Assembly: GCA_937872125.1 (NCBI GenBank)
Contig: CALMNY010000537.1
Span: 1-6,641, forward strand
Direction of reading: 5' to 3'
DNA from: an uncultured Candidatus Competibacteraceae bacterium
GTDB lineage: Bacteria > Pseudomonadota > Gammaproteobacteria > Competibacterales > Competibacteraceae
Length of the DNA: 6,641 bases
Part shown: positions 1-6,641 of the stretch, piece after piece
Numbering within the stretch: position 1 is the first letter of the stretch
How the letters are laid out: every line of letters starts with the position of its first letter
The notes under the pieces: model-generated
Database searches by the model: none
What the model was told of the DNA's origin: nothing
Seen by the model: the letters and a program-made list of their open reading frames with translations, nothing else
Translations under genes and position numbers: made by a program

Positions 1-968
1 CTGGGGAACCACCGCCGGCCACCGCCGAACCGGCCCCACCCGTTGCGCCGCCACCCGTAACCGCTGAGCCGCCAGCGCCAGCGCCGGTAGCGCCGGCGCC
101 CCGTCTCAAACCGGCGCCTGCCGCGCCCATCACGCCGCCCGCCACGCCGCTCGCGCCACGCCCCCCAGCACCGGCAGCGCCCGTTCAGGCCGACGCCGCC
201 AAACTCGCCCGGGAAGAAGCCGCGCGGCGCAAAGCGGCTCAGGAAGCCGCCGCCAAGGCCAAGGCCAAAGCGGAGGCAGAACGCCTGGCCGCCGCCAAAG
301 CACGCGCCGAAGCCCGGCAGAAAGCCGCGCAAGCCGAAGCCGCCCGGAACCGCGCCCAAGCGGAAGCCGAGCGCAGCACCGCCGCCAGGGCAGAAGCGGC
401 CCGTCTCGAAGCGGCTCAGAGCGAGGCCTCTTCTCCGCATCAATCCTCGCCGGCGGAAACACTGGCGGCGCAGGCCGAAGCCCGGCGCGCAGCGCAGGCC
501 GCGCGGCAAGCCGAAGCCCGCGCGGAAGCTGCACGCAAGGCCGCGCAAGCCGAAGCCGCGCAGAAAGCTGCACAGGCCGAGGCGGCGCGCATCGAATCCG
601 CCCGTGCTGAGACCGCCCGCCGCAAGGCTCAGGCAGAAGCAGCCCGCGCCAGCGCGGCGAATACCCGGCCCGAACCGCCGCGAACCGAGAGCGCCCGGCC
701 CAAACCGCCTGCCGCTCTGCCCAAAATCGAACTGGTCGCCAAATCCCAAGCGCCGACGGCCGCTGCGCGCCCTGCCGCGCCACCCCCCGCCGCAGCGCCC
801 ACGCCACCGCCACCCGCCACCGCCGGCGGCGCCGTGGTAGGCAGCTACGCTTTGCGCGAAAATGCCAACGCCTTGCGTGATTATTATCGCAGTCAGAAAA
901 TCCGGGCGGTGGTCGAGGAAACCGTGGCTAATGGTCGGCCACTGTACCGGGTGCGCATCTGGCGCTGA
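1..968 (+). CDS. SPOR/DedD-like protein with TolA-like Ala-rich coiled coil (5' partial)
   Basis: The frame with codons starting at position 3 is open from the window edge to the TGA at 966-968, giving 321 visible residues. The start and any N-terminal membrane anchor lie outside. Visible residues 1-60 are Pro/Ala-rich. About 61-220 are Ala/Glu/Lys/Arg-rich with recurring AQAEAA and RKAAQAEAA blocks, a likely long alpha-helix or coiled coil as in TolA, broken once by a Ser/Pro stretch (SSPHQSSP, near nt 432-455). A second Pro-rich linker follows. The last 44 residues (278-321) start VVGSYALRENANALRDYY and end LYRVRIWR, resembling the first half of a SPOR peptidoglycan-binding domain (VGSF..A..L, RV.IGP). 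The usual second half is missing. Position directly before cvpA-purF matches the DedD/SPOR gene of gammaproteobacteria, which acts at the division septum by binding denuded glycan. The reading frame is certain; the SPOR assignment is moderate because the domain is incomplete. Confidence 0.75.
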   Translation, partial: GEPPPATAEPAPPVAPPPVTAEPPAPAPVAPAPRLKPAPAAPITPPATPLAPRPPAPAAPVQADAAKLAREEAARRKAAQEAAAKAKAKAEAERLAAAKARAEARQKAAQAEAARNRAQAEAERSTAARAEAARLEAAQSEASSPHQSSPAETLAAQAEARRAAQAARQAEARAEAARKAAQAEAAQKAAQAEAARIESARAETARRKAQAEAARASAANTRPEPPRTESARPKPPAALPKIELVAKSQAPTAAARPAAPPPAAAPTPPPPATAGGAVVGSYALRENANALRDYYRSQKIRAVVEETVANGRPLYRVRIWR

Positions 969-1043
969 ATCCTGCTGGAGGCTGCGCCGTTTCGGCTCAA
1001 ATACGATTCTGTTAAGATGATTTCACCCGGCCTGGCTTCCAAA

Positions 1044-1059
1044 CCCCAGAATTGTGGGG
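1044..1059. repeat. 16-bp near-perfect palindrome in the SPOR-cvpA gap
   Basis: The sequence CCCCAGAATTGTGGGG has 5-bp arms, CCCCA and TGGGG, around an AATT centre with one mismatched pair. It lies in the gap upstream of cvpA and overlaps the left arm of the next repeat. It could be a protein-binding dyad or part of a larger repeat. Only the symmetry is seen; the function is unknown. Confidence 0.4.
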
Positions 1060-1087
1060 TGGATTTCGCTTCGCTCAGCCACTCTAC
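1054..1087. repeat. GCTTCGCTC-type dispersed palindromic repeat, copy 1
   Basis: A 9-bp stem (two G-T pairs) joins 1054-1062 and 1079-1087 around a 16-base loop containing CGCTTCGCTC (1067-1076). The same 10-mer recurs at 5315-5324, again followed by an A-CCCA-N-CTAC-like tail. Elements with a TTTCGCTTCGCTC core flanked by GGTGG/CCACC arms are, from memory, dispersed intergenic repeats in many proteobacterial genomes. Here it fills part of the 197-bp gap between the SPOR gene and cvpA. Confidence 0.5.
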
Positions 1088-1110
1088 CCAGTAAATTCTC
1101 TGGGAAATGG

Positions 1111-1116
1111 TATAAC
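1111..1116 (+). promoter_or_regulatory. possible -10 hexamer upstream of cvpA
   Basis: TATAAC lies 50 bases before the preferred cvpA start, in the most AT-rich part of the gap. No good -35 hexamer is seen 16-18 bases upstream, so this is a weak candidate. A separate promoter here would be sensible because the gap before cvpA is the largest in the forward gene cluster. Confidence 0.2.
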
Positions 1117-1165
1117 GCCGGATAAACCCTGTGCTTAAACCTTTCGGGACGGGATGCGACGGTCC

Positions 1166-1654
1166 ATGAATTGGGCGGATTATCTCATTGTCATTGTCAT
1201 CGCCCTTTCCATGCTGATTGGACTCTGGCGGGGGCTGTTGCGCGAAGTCATTTCGCTGGCGACCTGGATCGCCGCCTTCGCTATCGCCTTTCTGTTCGCC
1301 GAGGATGGCGCCGCCCATCTGACGCCTTATCTCGACGTTCCCTCGCTGCGCATGGCCGCCGCCTTCGGCGGTCTGTTCCTGATCACCTTGTTGCTCGGCG
1401 GCCTGATCGGCCTCGTTGCTACGCACCTGGTGGATTATACCGGGCTTACCGGGACAGACCGGGTGCTGGGTCTGGTATTCGGGCTGGGGCGCGGCGCGGT
1501 GGTGATCGCCATTCTGGTGCTGGCGGCGGGGCTGACGCCCCTGCCCAAGGATCCCTGGTGGCAGCAATCGCGATTGTTGCCGCACTTCCAGGAGACCGCC
1601 CTGCGGCTGCGCGGCTGGCTGCCGCCGGAACTGGCCCAGAACTTTCGTTTTTGA
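1166..1654 (+). CDS. cvpA: CvpA family inner-membrane protein
   Basis: This encodes a 162-residue integral membrane protein, the same length as E. coli CvpA, which is needed for colicin V production and is linked to envelope homeostasis. Its biochemical activity is not settled. Four hydrophobic segments are visible, at about residues 6-20, 27-45, 64-85 and 100-123. The family-typical start (MNWADYLIVIVIALS, then RGLLREVISL) and the central D98-R99..LG..FG..RG motif are present, followed by a polar C-terminal tail. An in-frame ATG at 1154 would add four residues (MRRS). The 1166 ATG is preferred because known CvpA proteins begin with M-x-W-x-DY. Neither start has a strong Shine-Dalgarno; GGGACGGG at 1146-1153 is the best nearby purine stretch. 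purF follows after 51 bases, the conserved cvpA-purF arrangement, so co-transcription is likely. Confidence 0.93.
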   Translation: MNWADYLIVIVIALSMLIGLWRGLLREVISLATWIAAFAIAFLFAEDGAAHLTPYLDVPSLRMAAAFGGLFLITLLLGGLIGLVATHLVDYTGLTGTDRVLGLVFGLGRGAVVIAILVLAAGLTPLPKDPWWQQSRLLPHFQETALRLRGWLPPELAQNFRF

Positions 1655-1705
1655 GCGCGTTTCCCAACGACGGCGACCGCCGTCCCTTGCGGCAGGTACT
1701 CGCGG

Positions 1706-3210
<1,505 letters not shown>

Positions 3211-3214
<4 letters not shown>

Positions 3215-4443
3215 ACCACTGCGATGATCCCGCTGAACTCGGTTTCGCCAGCCTGGCGGTGCGCGCCGGTCAGGTGCGCACGCACGAGGGCGAACACGCC
3301 GAGCCGTTGTTTCTCACTTCCAGCTTCGTATTCGCCAACGCGGCCGAAGCTGCCGCCCGTTTCAGCGCCGGCGAGGGCAACATCTATTCCCGCTTTACCA
3401 ACCCGACGGTGCGAACGTTTCAGGACCGTCTGGCGGCGCTGGAAGGCGGCGACGCTTGTATCGCCACCGGTTCCGGGATGGCGGCGATTCTGGCCACCTG
3501 CATGGCGCTGCTGAACAGCGGCGACCATATCGTTTCGGCCAGCGGCGTGTTCGGCAGCACCATTTCGCTGTTCAATCAGTATCTCAGCAAATTTGGCGTT
3601 ACTACGACTTACGTGCCGTTGAGCGATCCTGCCGCCTGGGCCGCCGCCATCCGTCCAGAAACCCGGTTGTTCTATCTGGAAACGCCGTCCAATCCGCTGA
3701 TGGAACTGGCCGATATTCAAGCCCTGGCTGATCTGGCCCATGCCCATAACATTTTACTGGTGGTGGACAACTGCTTCTGCACGCCGGCGCTGCAACAGCC
3801 GTTCAAACTGGGCGCGGATCTGGTGATTCACTCCGGCACCAAGTATCTGGACGGGCAGGGGCGTTGTGTCGGCGGCGCGGTGGTGGGCGACGCTCAGCGG
3901 GTCGGCAAGGACATCTTCGGCTTCCTGCGCACTGCCGGTCCCAGTCTGAGTCCGTTCAACGCCTGGGTATTTCTCAAGGGTTTGGAAACGCTGGACCTGC
4001 GGATGCGCGCCCACAGCGCGGCGGCGCTGCAACTGGCGCAATGGCTGGAAACCCAGCCGGCGGTGGAGCGGGTCTACTATCCCGGTCTACCTTCGCATCC
4101 GCAGCATGAACTGGCGAAACGGCAGCAGAGCGGTTTTGGCGGCATTGTGTCTTTCGAGGTGCGCGGCGGGCGGGAAGCGGCCTGGCAACTCATTGACGCC
4201 ACCCGGCTGATTTCGATCACCGCCAATCTGGGGGATGCTAAATCCACCATCACCCATCCTGCCACGACCACGCATGGCCGGCTGACGCCTGCAGAACGGG
4301 AACGCGCCGGTATTCGGGAGGCGCTGGTGCGGATTTCGGTGGGGCTGGAAACGGTGACGGACGTGCAAGCCGATCTGGAGCGTGGTTTGCGGCGGCTCGC
4401 CCCTCTCCCCCGGCCCCTCTCCCACGAGGGGAGAGGGGAGTAA
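3211..4443 (+). CDS. metZ: O-succinylhomoserine sulfhydrylase
   Basis: This is a PLP-dependent Cys/Met-metabolism enzyme (cystathionine gamma-synthase superfamily) that replaces the succinyl group of O-succinylhomoserine with sulfide to make homocysteine. It has 410 residues. Visible features are YSRFTNPT (59-66, phosphate-binding Tyr59/Arg61 of the neighbouring subunit), the SGM cofactor loop, [11 protein letters not shown] with Asp186 facing the PLP pyridine nitrogen, and [11 protein letters not shown] with Schiff-base Lys211. The DGQGR sequence after the lysine and the purF neighbour favour MetZ over MetB or MetC. The start is fixed by the ATGA overlap with purF. The last 14 residues (397-410, [14 protein letters not shown]) are unlike the family's usual end after a D-L-x-x-G-L helix and are encoded by an inserted palindromic repeat, so the ancestral protein probably stopped near residue 396. 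The HAD gene begins on the next base after the stop. Confidence 0.95.
4400..4440. repeat. Palindromic CCCCTCTCCC repeat inside the metZ 3' end
   Basis: Two left arms, CCCCTCTCCCC (4400-4410) and CCCCTCTCCC (4414-4423), can each pair perfectly (11 and 10 bp) with the single right arm GGGGAGAGGGG (4428-4438). The second pairing leaves a small ACGAG loop. The repeat is read in frame as the C-terminal tail of MetZ, and its right arm contains the ribosome binding site of the following gene. CCTCTCCC...GGGAGAGG elements of this kind are, from memory, common dispersed intergenic repeats. No T-run follows, so it is not a typical rho-independent terminator. Confidence 0.7.
4432..4440 (+). promoter_or_regulatory. 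Shine-Dalgarno of the HAD gene, embedded in a hairpin arm
   Basis: AGAGGGGAG lies just before the ATG at 4444, with AGAGG seven bases from the start codon. These bases are also the right arm of the metZ-end hairpin. Translation of metZ through the hairpin would be expected to open it, which suggests coupling. The pairing is seen in sequence; the regulatory effect is inferred. Confidence 0.5.
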
Positions 4444-5136
4444 ATGATCAAAGCGATCACTTTTGACCTGGACGATACTCTGTGGGAGATCTGGCCGGTG
4501 GTGGAGCGGGCCGAGGACCTGTTGCATGACTGGCTGGCGGCGCGTTACCCCCGCATCCCGGCGCGGTTCACGCCGCTGGAGTTGCGGGAACTGTCGGATG
4601 AAGTGAGCGCCGCCCGCCCGGAACTCGCCCATGACCGCACCCTGCTGCGTAAGGAGGCGTTAGGGCTGGCGGCGCGGCGAGCGGGTTATGCGGAGTTTGA
4701 TGTCGAAGGGGCGTTTGCGGTGTACTTCATCGCCCGCAACGCGGTAGAACCGTTCGCCGAGGTGCGGCCCACGCTGGAGCGACTGGGCCAACGTTATACC
4801 CTGGCGTCGCTCTCCAACGGTAATGCGGACCTGCGGCTGATCGGCCTGGACGATTTGTTCAGCCTCTCGCTCAACGCGATTGAGGTGGGTGCGGCCAAGC
4901 CGGAACCGCTGATGTTTCAGGAAATCTGCCGGTTGCTGCGGGTGTCGCCTGACCAGATTGTGCATGTCGGCGATGACCCGGAACATGACGTGCAAGGTGG
5001 CCGGAACGCCGGTTTTCGCACGGTGTGGGTCAATCGCACCGGCCGGGACTGGCCCGGCGGCGGGCGGGCGGATGCGGAGATCAGCGATCTGGCGGAACTT
5101 GAGGCGGTGCTGGCCGCCTGGGAACAGCGCGGCTGA
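4444..5136 (+). CDS. HAD superfamily phosphatase, YigB-like
   Basis: A 230-residue haloacid-dehalogenase-type hydrolase, probably a cytosolic Mg-dependent phosphatase. Motif I is FDLDDTLW, with nucleophile Asp8 and general acid Asp10. Motif II is LASLSNGNAD with Ser124. Motif III is AAKPEPLMF with Lys152. Motif IV is VGDDPEHDV with Asp177 and Asp182. An alpha-helical C1-type cap lies between motifs I and II (about 15-100). The DLDDTLW start, the SNGNAD motif and the length resemble E. coli YigB (about 238 residues), a phosphatase acting on FMN and on the riboflavin intermediate 5-amino-6-(phosphoribitylamino)uracil. The exact substrate here cannot be read from sequence, so no symbol is given. 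The ATG is the first base after the metZ stop and has a purine-rich site upstream. Placement as last gene of a purine/methionine cluster may reflect only operon convenience. Confidence 0.88.
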   Translation: MIKAITFDLDDTLWEIWPVVERAEDLLHDWLAARYPRIPARFTPLELRELSDEVSAARPELAHDRTLLRKEALGLAARRAGYAEFDVEGAFAVYFIARNAVEPFAEVRPTLERLGQRYTLASLSNGNADLRLIGLDDLFSLSLNAIEVGAAKPEPLMFQEICRLLRVSPDQIVHVGDDPEHDVQGGRNAGFRTVWVNRTGRDWPGGGRADAEISDLAELEAVLAAWEQRG

Positions 5137-5170
5137 ACCCGGCCAGCCGGAAACCCAGCATTGATCTGAG

Positions 5171-5302
5171 GGGCCCACGGAAAACACGGAAGGAAAGAAA
5201 AAAGGACGGAAAGAAGAAAATAAAAGGATCGGGTCCACGGAAGACACGGAAAACACGGAAGTAAGGAAAAACATAAAGGCGGAAATGAAGAAAACAAATG
5301 AA
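5171..5302 (+). repeat. CACGGAA repeat block, two direct units (left arm)
   Basis: Unit 1 starts at 5171 (GGGCCCACGG) and unit 2 exactly 60 bp later at 5231 (GGGTCCACGG). Within units CACGGAA repeats every 9 bp: 5176 and 5185 in unit 1; 5236, 5245 and 5254 in unit 2. Each is followed by a purine-rich tract ending in a GAAGAAAA motif. The block is the inverted partner of 5458-5550. It is strongly purine-biased, unlike the neighbouring genes. Confidence 0.85.
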
Positions 5303-5305
5303 CGC

Positions 5306-5340
5306 TTGGGCGGCCGCTTCGCTCCAACCCAGCCTACTCC
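5306..5340. repeat. GCTTCGCTC-type dispersed repeat, copy 2
   Basis: The 10-mer CGCTTCGCTC (5315-5324) is identical to that at 1067-1076 and is likewise followed by CCCA and CTAC blocks. TTGG (5306-5309) and CCAA (5324-5327) flank it as short inverted arms. It appears to be a diverged copy of the element upstream of cvpA and lies just inside the left arm of the repeat island. Confidence 0.4.
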
Positions 5341-5378
5341 TTAGGTGATTTCCTGGAAAGATTATACCTGTAGGACCC

Positions 5379-5407
5379 GTAGGGACACGGCGCCGCCGTG
5401 TCCCTAC
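5379..5407. repeat. 13-bp perfect hairpin (GTAGGGACACGGC arms)
   Basis: GTAGGGACACGGC (5379-5391) and GCCGTGTCCCTAC (5395-5407) are exact reverse complements around a 3-base GCC loop, giving a very stable stem on either strand. It looks like the GTAGGG...CCCTAC class of dispersed palindromes known from environmental bacteria (from memory). No T-tract follows on either side, so it is not a canonical terminator, though it could stall polymerase or protect 3' ends. Confidence 0.8.
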
Positions 5408-5457
5408 AGAGGTCGGCCTGGTAAGGTCTTTTATGGAAATCGCCTTAAGTCTTGCTG

Positions 5458-5550
5458 TTTTCCTTCCGTGTCTTCCGTGTCTTCCGTGGACCCCATCTTT
5501 CATTTATTTTCTTCATTTCCTTCCGTGCCTTCCGTATCTTCCGTGGACCC
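5458..5550 (-). repeat. CACGGAA repeat block, two inverted units (right arm)
   Basis: On the minus strand, units begin at 5550 and 5493, each with GGGTCCACGG. TTCCGTG (plus-strand reading) recurs every 9 bp at 5464, 5473 and 5482, and at 5521 and 5539 with a TTCCGTA variant at 5530. The 22-bp purine-rich tail of the outer unit (5499-5520) matches the reverse complement of 5281-5302 at 21 of 22 positions, which ties the two arms together. The outer end is 5 bp past the SDR stop codon. Confidence 0.85.
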
Positions 5551-5555
5551 TGTCC

Positions 5556-6293
<738 letters not shown>

Positions 6294-6368
6294 TGTTTTG
6301 CCCCCTTTTAGCTGCTCTGCCGCTCTCGAACCGCTCCAGGTTCTCAACGGAAATGCCGTGTTGTTTTA

Positions 6369-6641
6369 TTAACACGATCTTGTTGTAAATACTAACAGTA
6401 TCCGGGCGGTATTGACATCCTGATCCCGTTTCCCGGATTCGAACATCTGCTGAATGGCATCGGCGTGCAGGCTGGAAAAGTGTTCGGGCCAGGTAAAGCG
6501 GGCCTTGGCCCAGGCCCAGAGTACGGGGTTTGGGCTTGGTGGGCGCCAACGCCACCCGTCGCGCCACCGGCTTGCCGGCGCGCGCAATCAGAATTTCTTC
6601 ACCCGCCGCCGCCTGATCAACAAATCGGGAAAGGTACGTTT
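6369..6641 (-). pseudogene. Phd/YefM-type antitoxin, frameshifted, partial at window edge
   Basis: Reading leftward from 6639 gives TYLSRFVDQAAAGEEILI and then ARAGKPVARRVALAP, the hallmark of Phd/YefM (VapB-like) DNA-binding antitoxins of type II toxin-antitoxin pairs. The N-terminus lies outside the window. This frame continues to GLGQG near 6504. There an extra base in the GGG run at 6500-6502 (plus strand) moves the natural continuation (RFTWPEHFSSLHADAIQQMF) into another frame, which ends with TAA at 6371-6369. Dropping one base gives a continuous antitoxin ending in a tail typical of toxin-binding regions. Without the fix, the first frame runs as nonsense into the SDR start, with its stop at 6282-6280. 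No toxin gene (PIN/VapC or RelE type) follows, since the SDR gene is next. A sequencing error at the homopolymer cannot be excluded; the family call is fairly secure. Confidence 0.7.
6389..6401. promoter_or_regulatory. ATACT-AAC-AGTAT dyad upstream of the SDR gene
   Basis: A 13-bp palindrome with perfect 5-bp arms lies 96 bp before the SDR start, in a locally AT-rich stretch (about 6363-6401) that probably includes the SDR promoter. I cannot fix the -35/-10 hexamers on the minus strand. The symmetry could be a regulator operator, or chance in AT-rich DNA. It also overlaps the 3' end of the antitoxin remnant. Confidence 0.25.

Larger units (their letters stand above)
5137..5555. other. Convergent intergenic region filled with repeats, no gene
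   Basis: This 419-bp gap lies between the stop codons of the forward HAD gene and the reverse SDR gene. I find no credible gene in it. The short open frames here encode low-complexity strings such as VFSVSSVDP or FRVFRGP, which simply follow the 9-bp repeat. It holds four CACGGAA-type units, a GCTTCGCTC-type element and a perfect hairpin, listed separately. Since transcription converges here, structured repeats could end both transcripts, but no stem followed by a T-run was found. Confidence 0.8.

Noticed and set aside
130..813. Minus-strand open frame of 227 codons opposite the TolA-like gene.
   Set aside because: The product is an Arg/Leu/Pro/Ala string that mirrors the repetitive codons of the sense strand. 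The plus frame has coherent coiled-coil and SPOR-like features.
1133..1148. PurR-like box (CTTAAACCTTTCGG) before cvpA-purF.
   Set aside because: Only about 9 of 14 positions fit the E. coli-type PurR operator, the key CG centre is absent, and the palindrome is poor.
4400..4440. Rho-independent terminator after metZ.
   Set aside because: The stem is strong but no T-run follows, and the next gene starts four bases after it, so termination there would cut off the HAD gene.
4917..5503. Minus-strand open frames with repeated FRVFRVFRGP or VFSVSSVDP strings.
   Set aside because: These are translations of the CACGGAA 9-bp repeats. Such strings appear in all frames of the repeat and are a known annotation artefact.
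5171..5550. Possible CRISPR array.
   Set aside because: The periodicity is 9 bp inside units of about 60 bp, with units in opposite orientation and related sequence between repeats. There are no equal-length unique spacers and no cas genes.

Overview
The window is GC-rich chromosomal DNA. The gene order (SPOR/DedD-like protein, cvpA, purF, metZ) is typical of Gammaproteobacteria, and I recall a folC-SPOR-cvpA-purF-metZ block from Pseudomonas-type genomes. High GC and many small dispersed palindromic repeats suggest an environmental gammaproteobacterium. The Competibacter/Contendobacter group is possible, but that is a guess from style, not shown by the sequence.

Layout. Positions 1-968 (+) hold the 3' part of a TolA-like Ala/Glu/Lys/Arg-rich protein that ends in a shortened SPOR-like domain. 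A non-coding gap (969-1165) contains palindromic elements. From 1166 to 5136 (+) runs a tight cluster: cvpA (inner-membrane CvpA), purF (first committed step of purine synthesis), metZ (O-succinylhomoserine sulfhydrylase, methionine synthesis) and a HAD phosphatase of the YigB-like type. purF and metZ share an ATGA overlap. The HAD gene begins directly after the metZ stop codon, so these genes are probably co-transcribed and translationally coupled.

Positions 5137-5555 form a convergent intergenic region made almost wholly of repeats. Two direct units built on a 9-bp CACGGAA period face two inverted units, and between them sit a GCTTCGCTC-type element and a 13-bp perfect hairpin. On the minus strand, 6293-5556 encodes a classical short-chain dehydrogenase/reductase (SDR). 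Upstream of it, 6641-6369 (-) is a Phd/YefM-type antitoxin gene that runs off the window, carries an apparent one-base frameshift, and has no toxin gene after it.

The core genes are ordinary housekeeping genes and I see no convincing new multi-gene system. The interesting material is the repeats and what they do to gene ends. A palindromic repeat supplies the last 14 codons of metZ and also the ribosome binding site of the next gene. The SPOR domain is truncated near another repeat. A mosaic repeat island separates the convergent genes, and the orphan antitoxin appears to be decaying.
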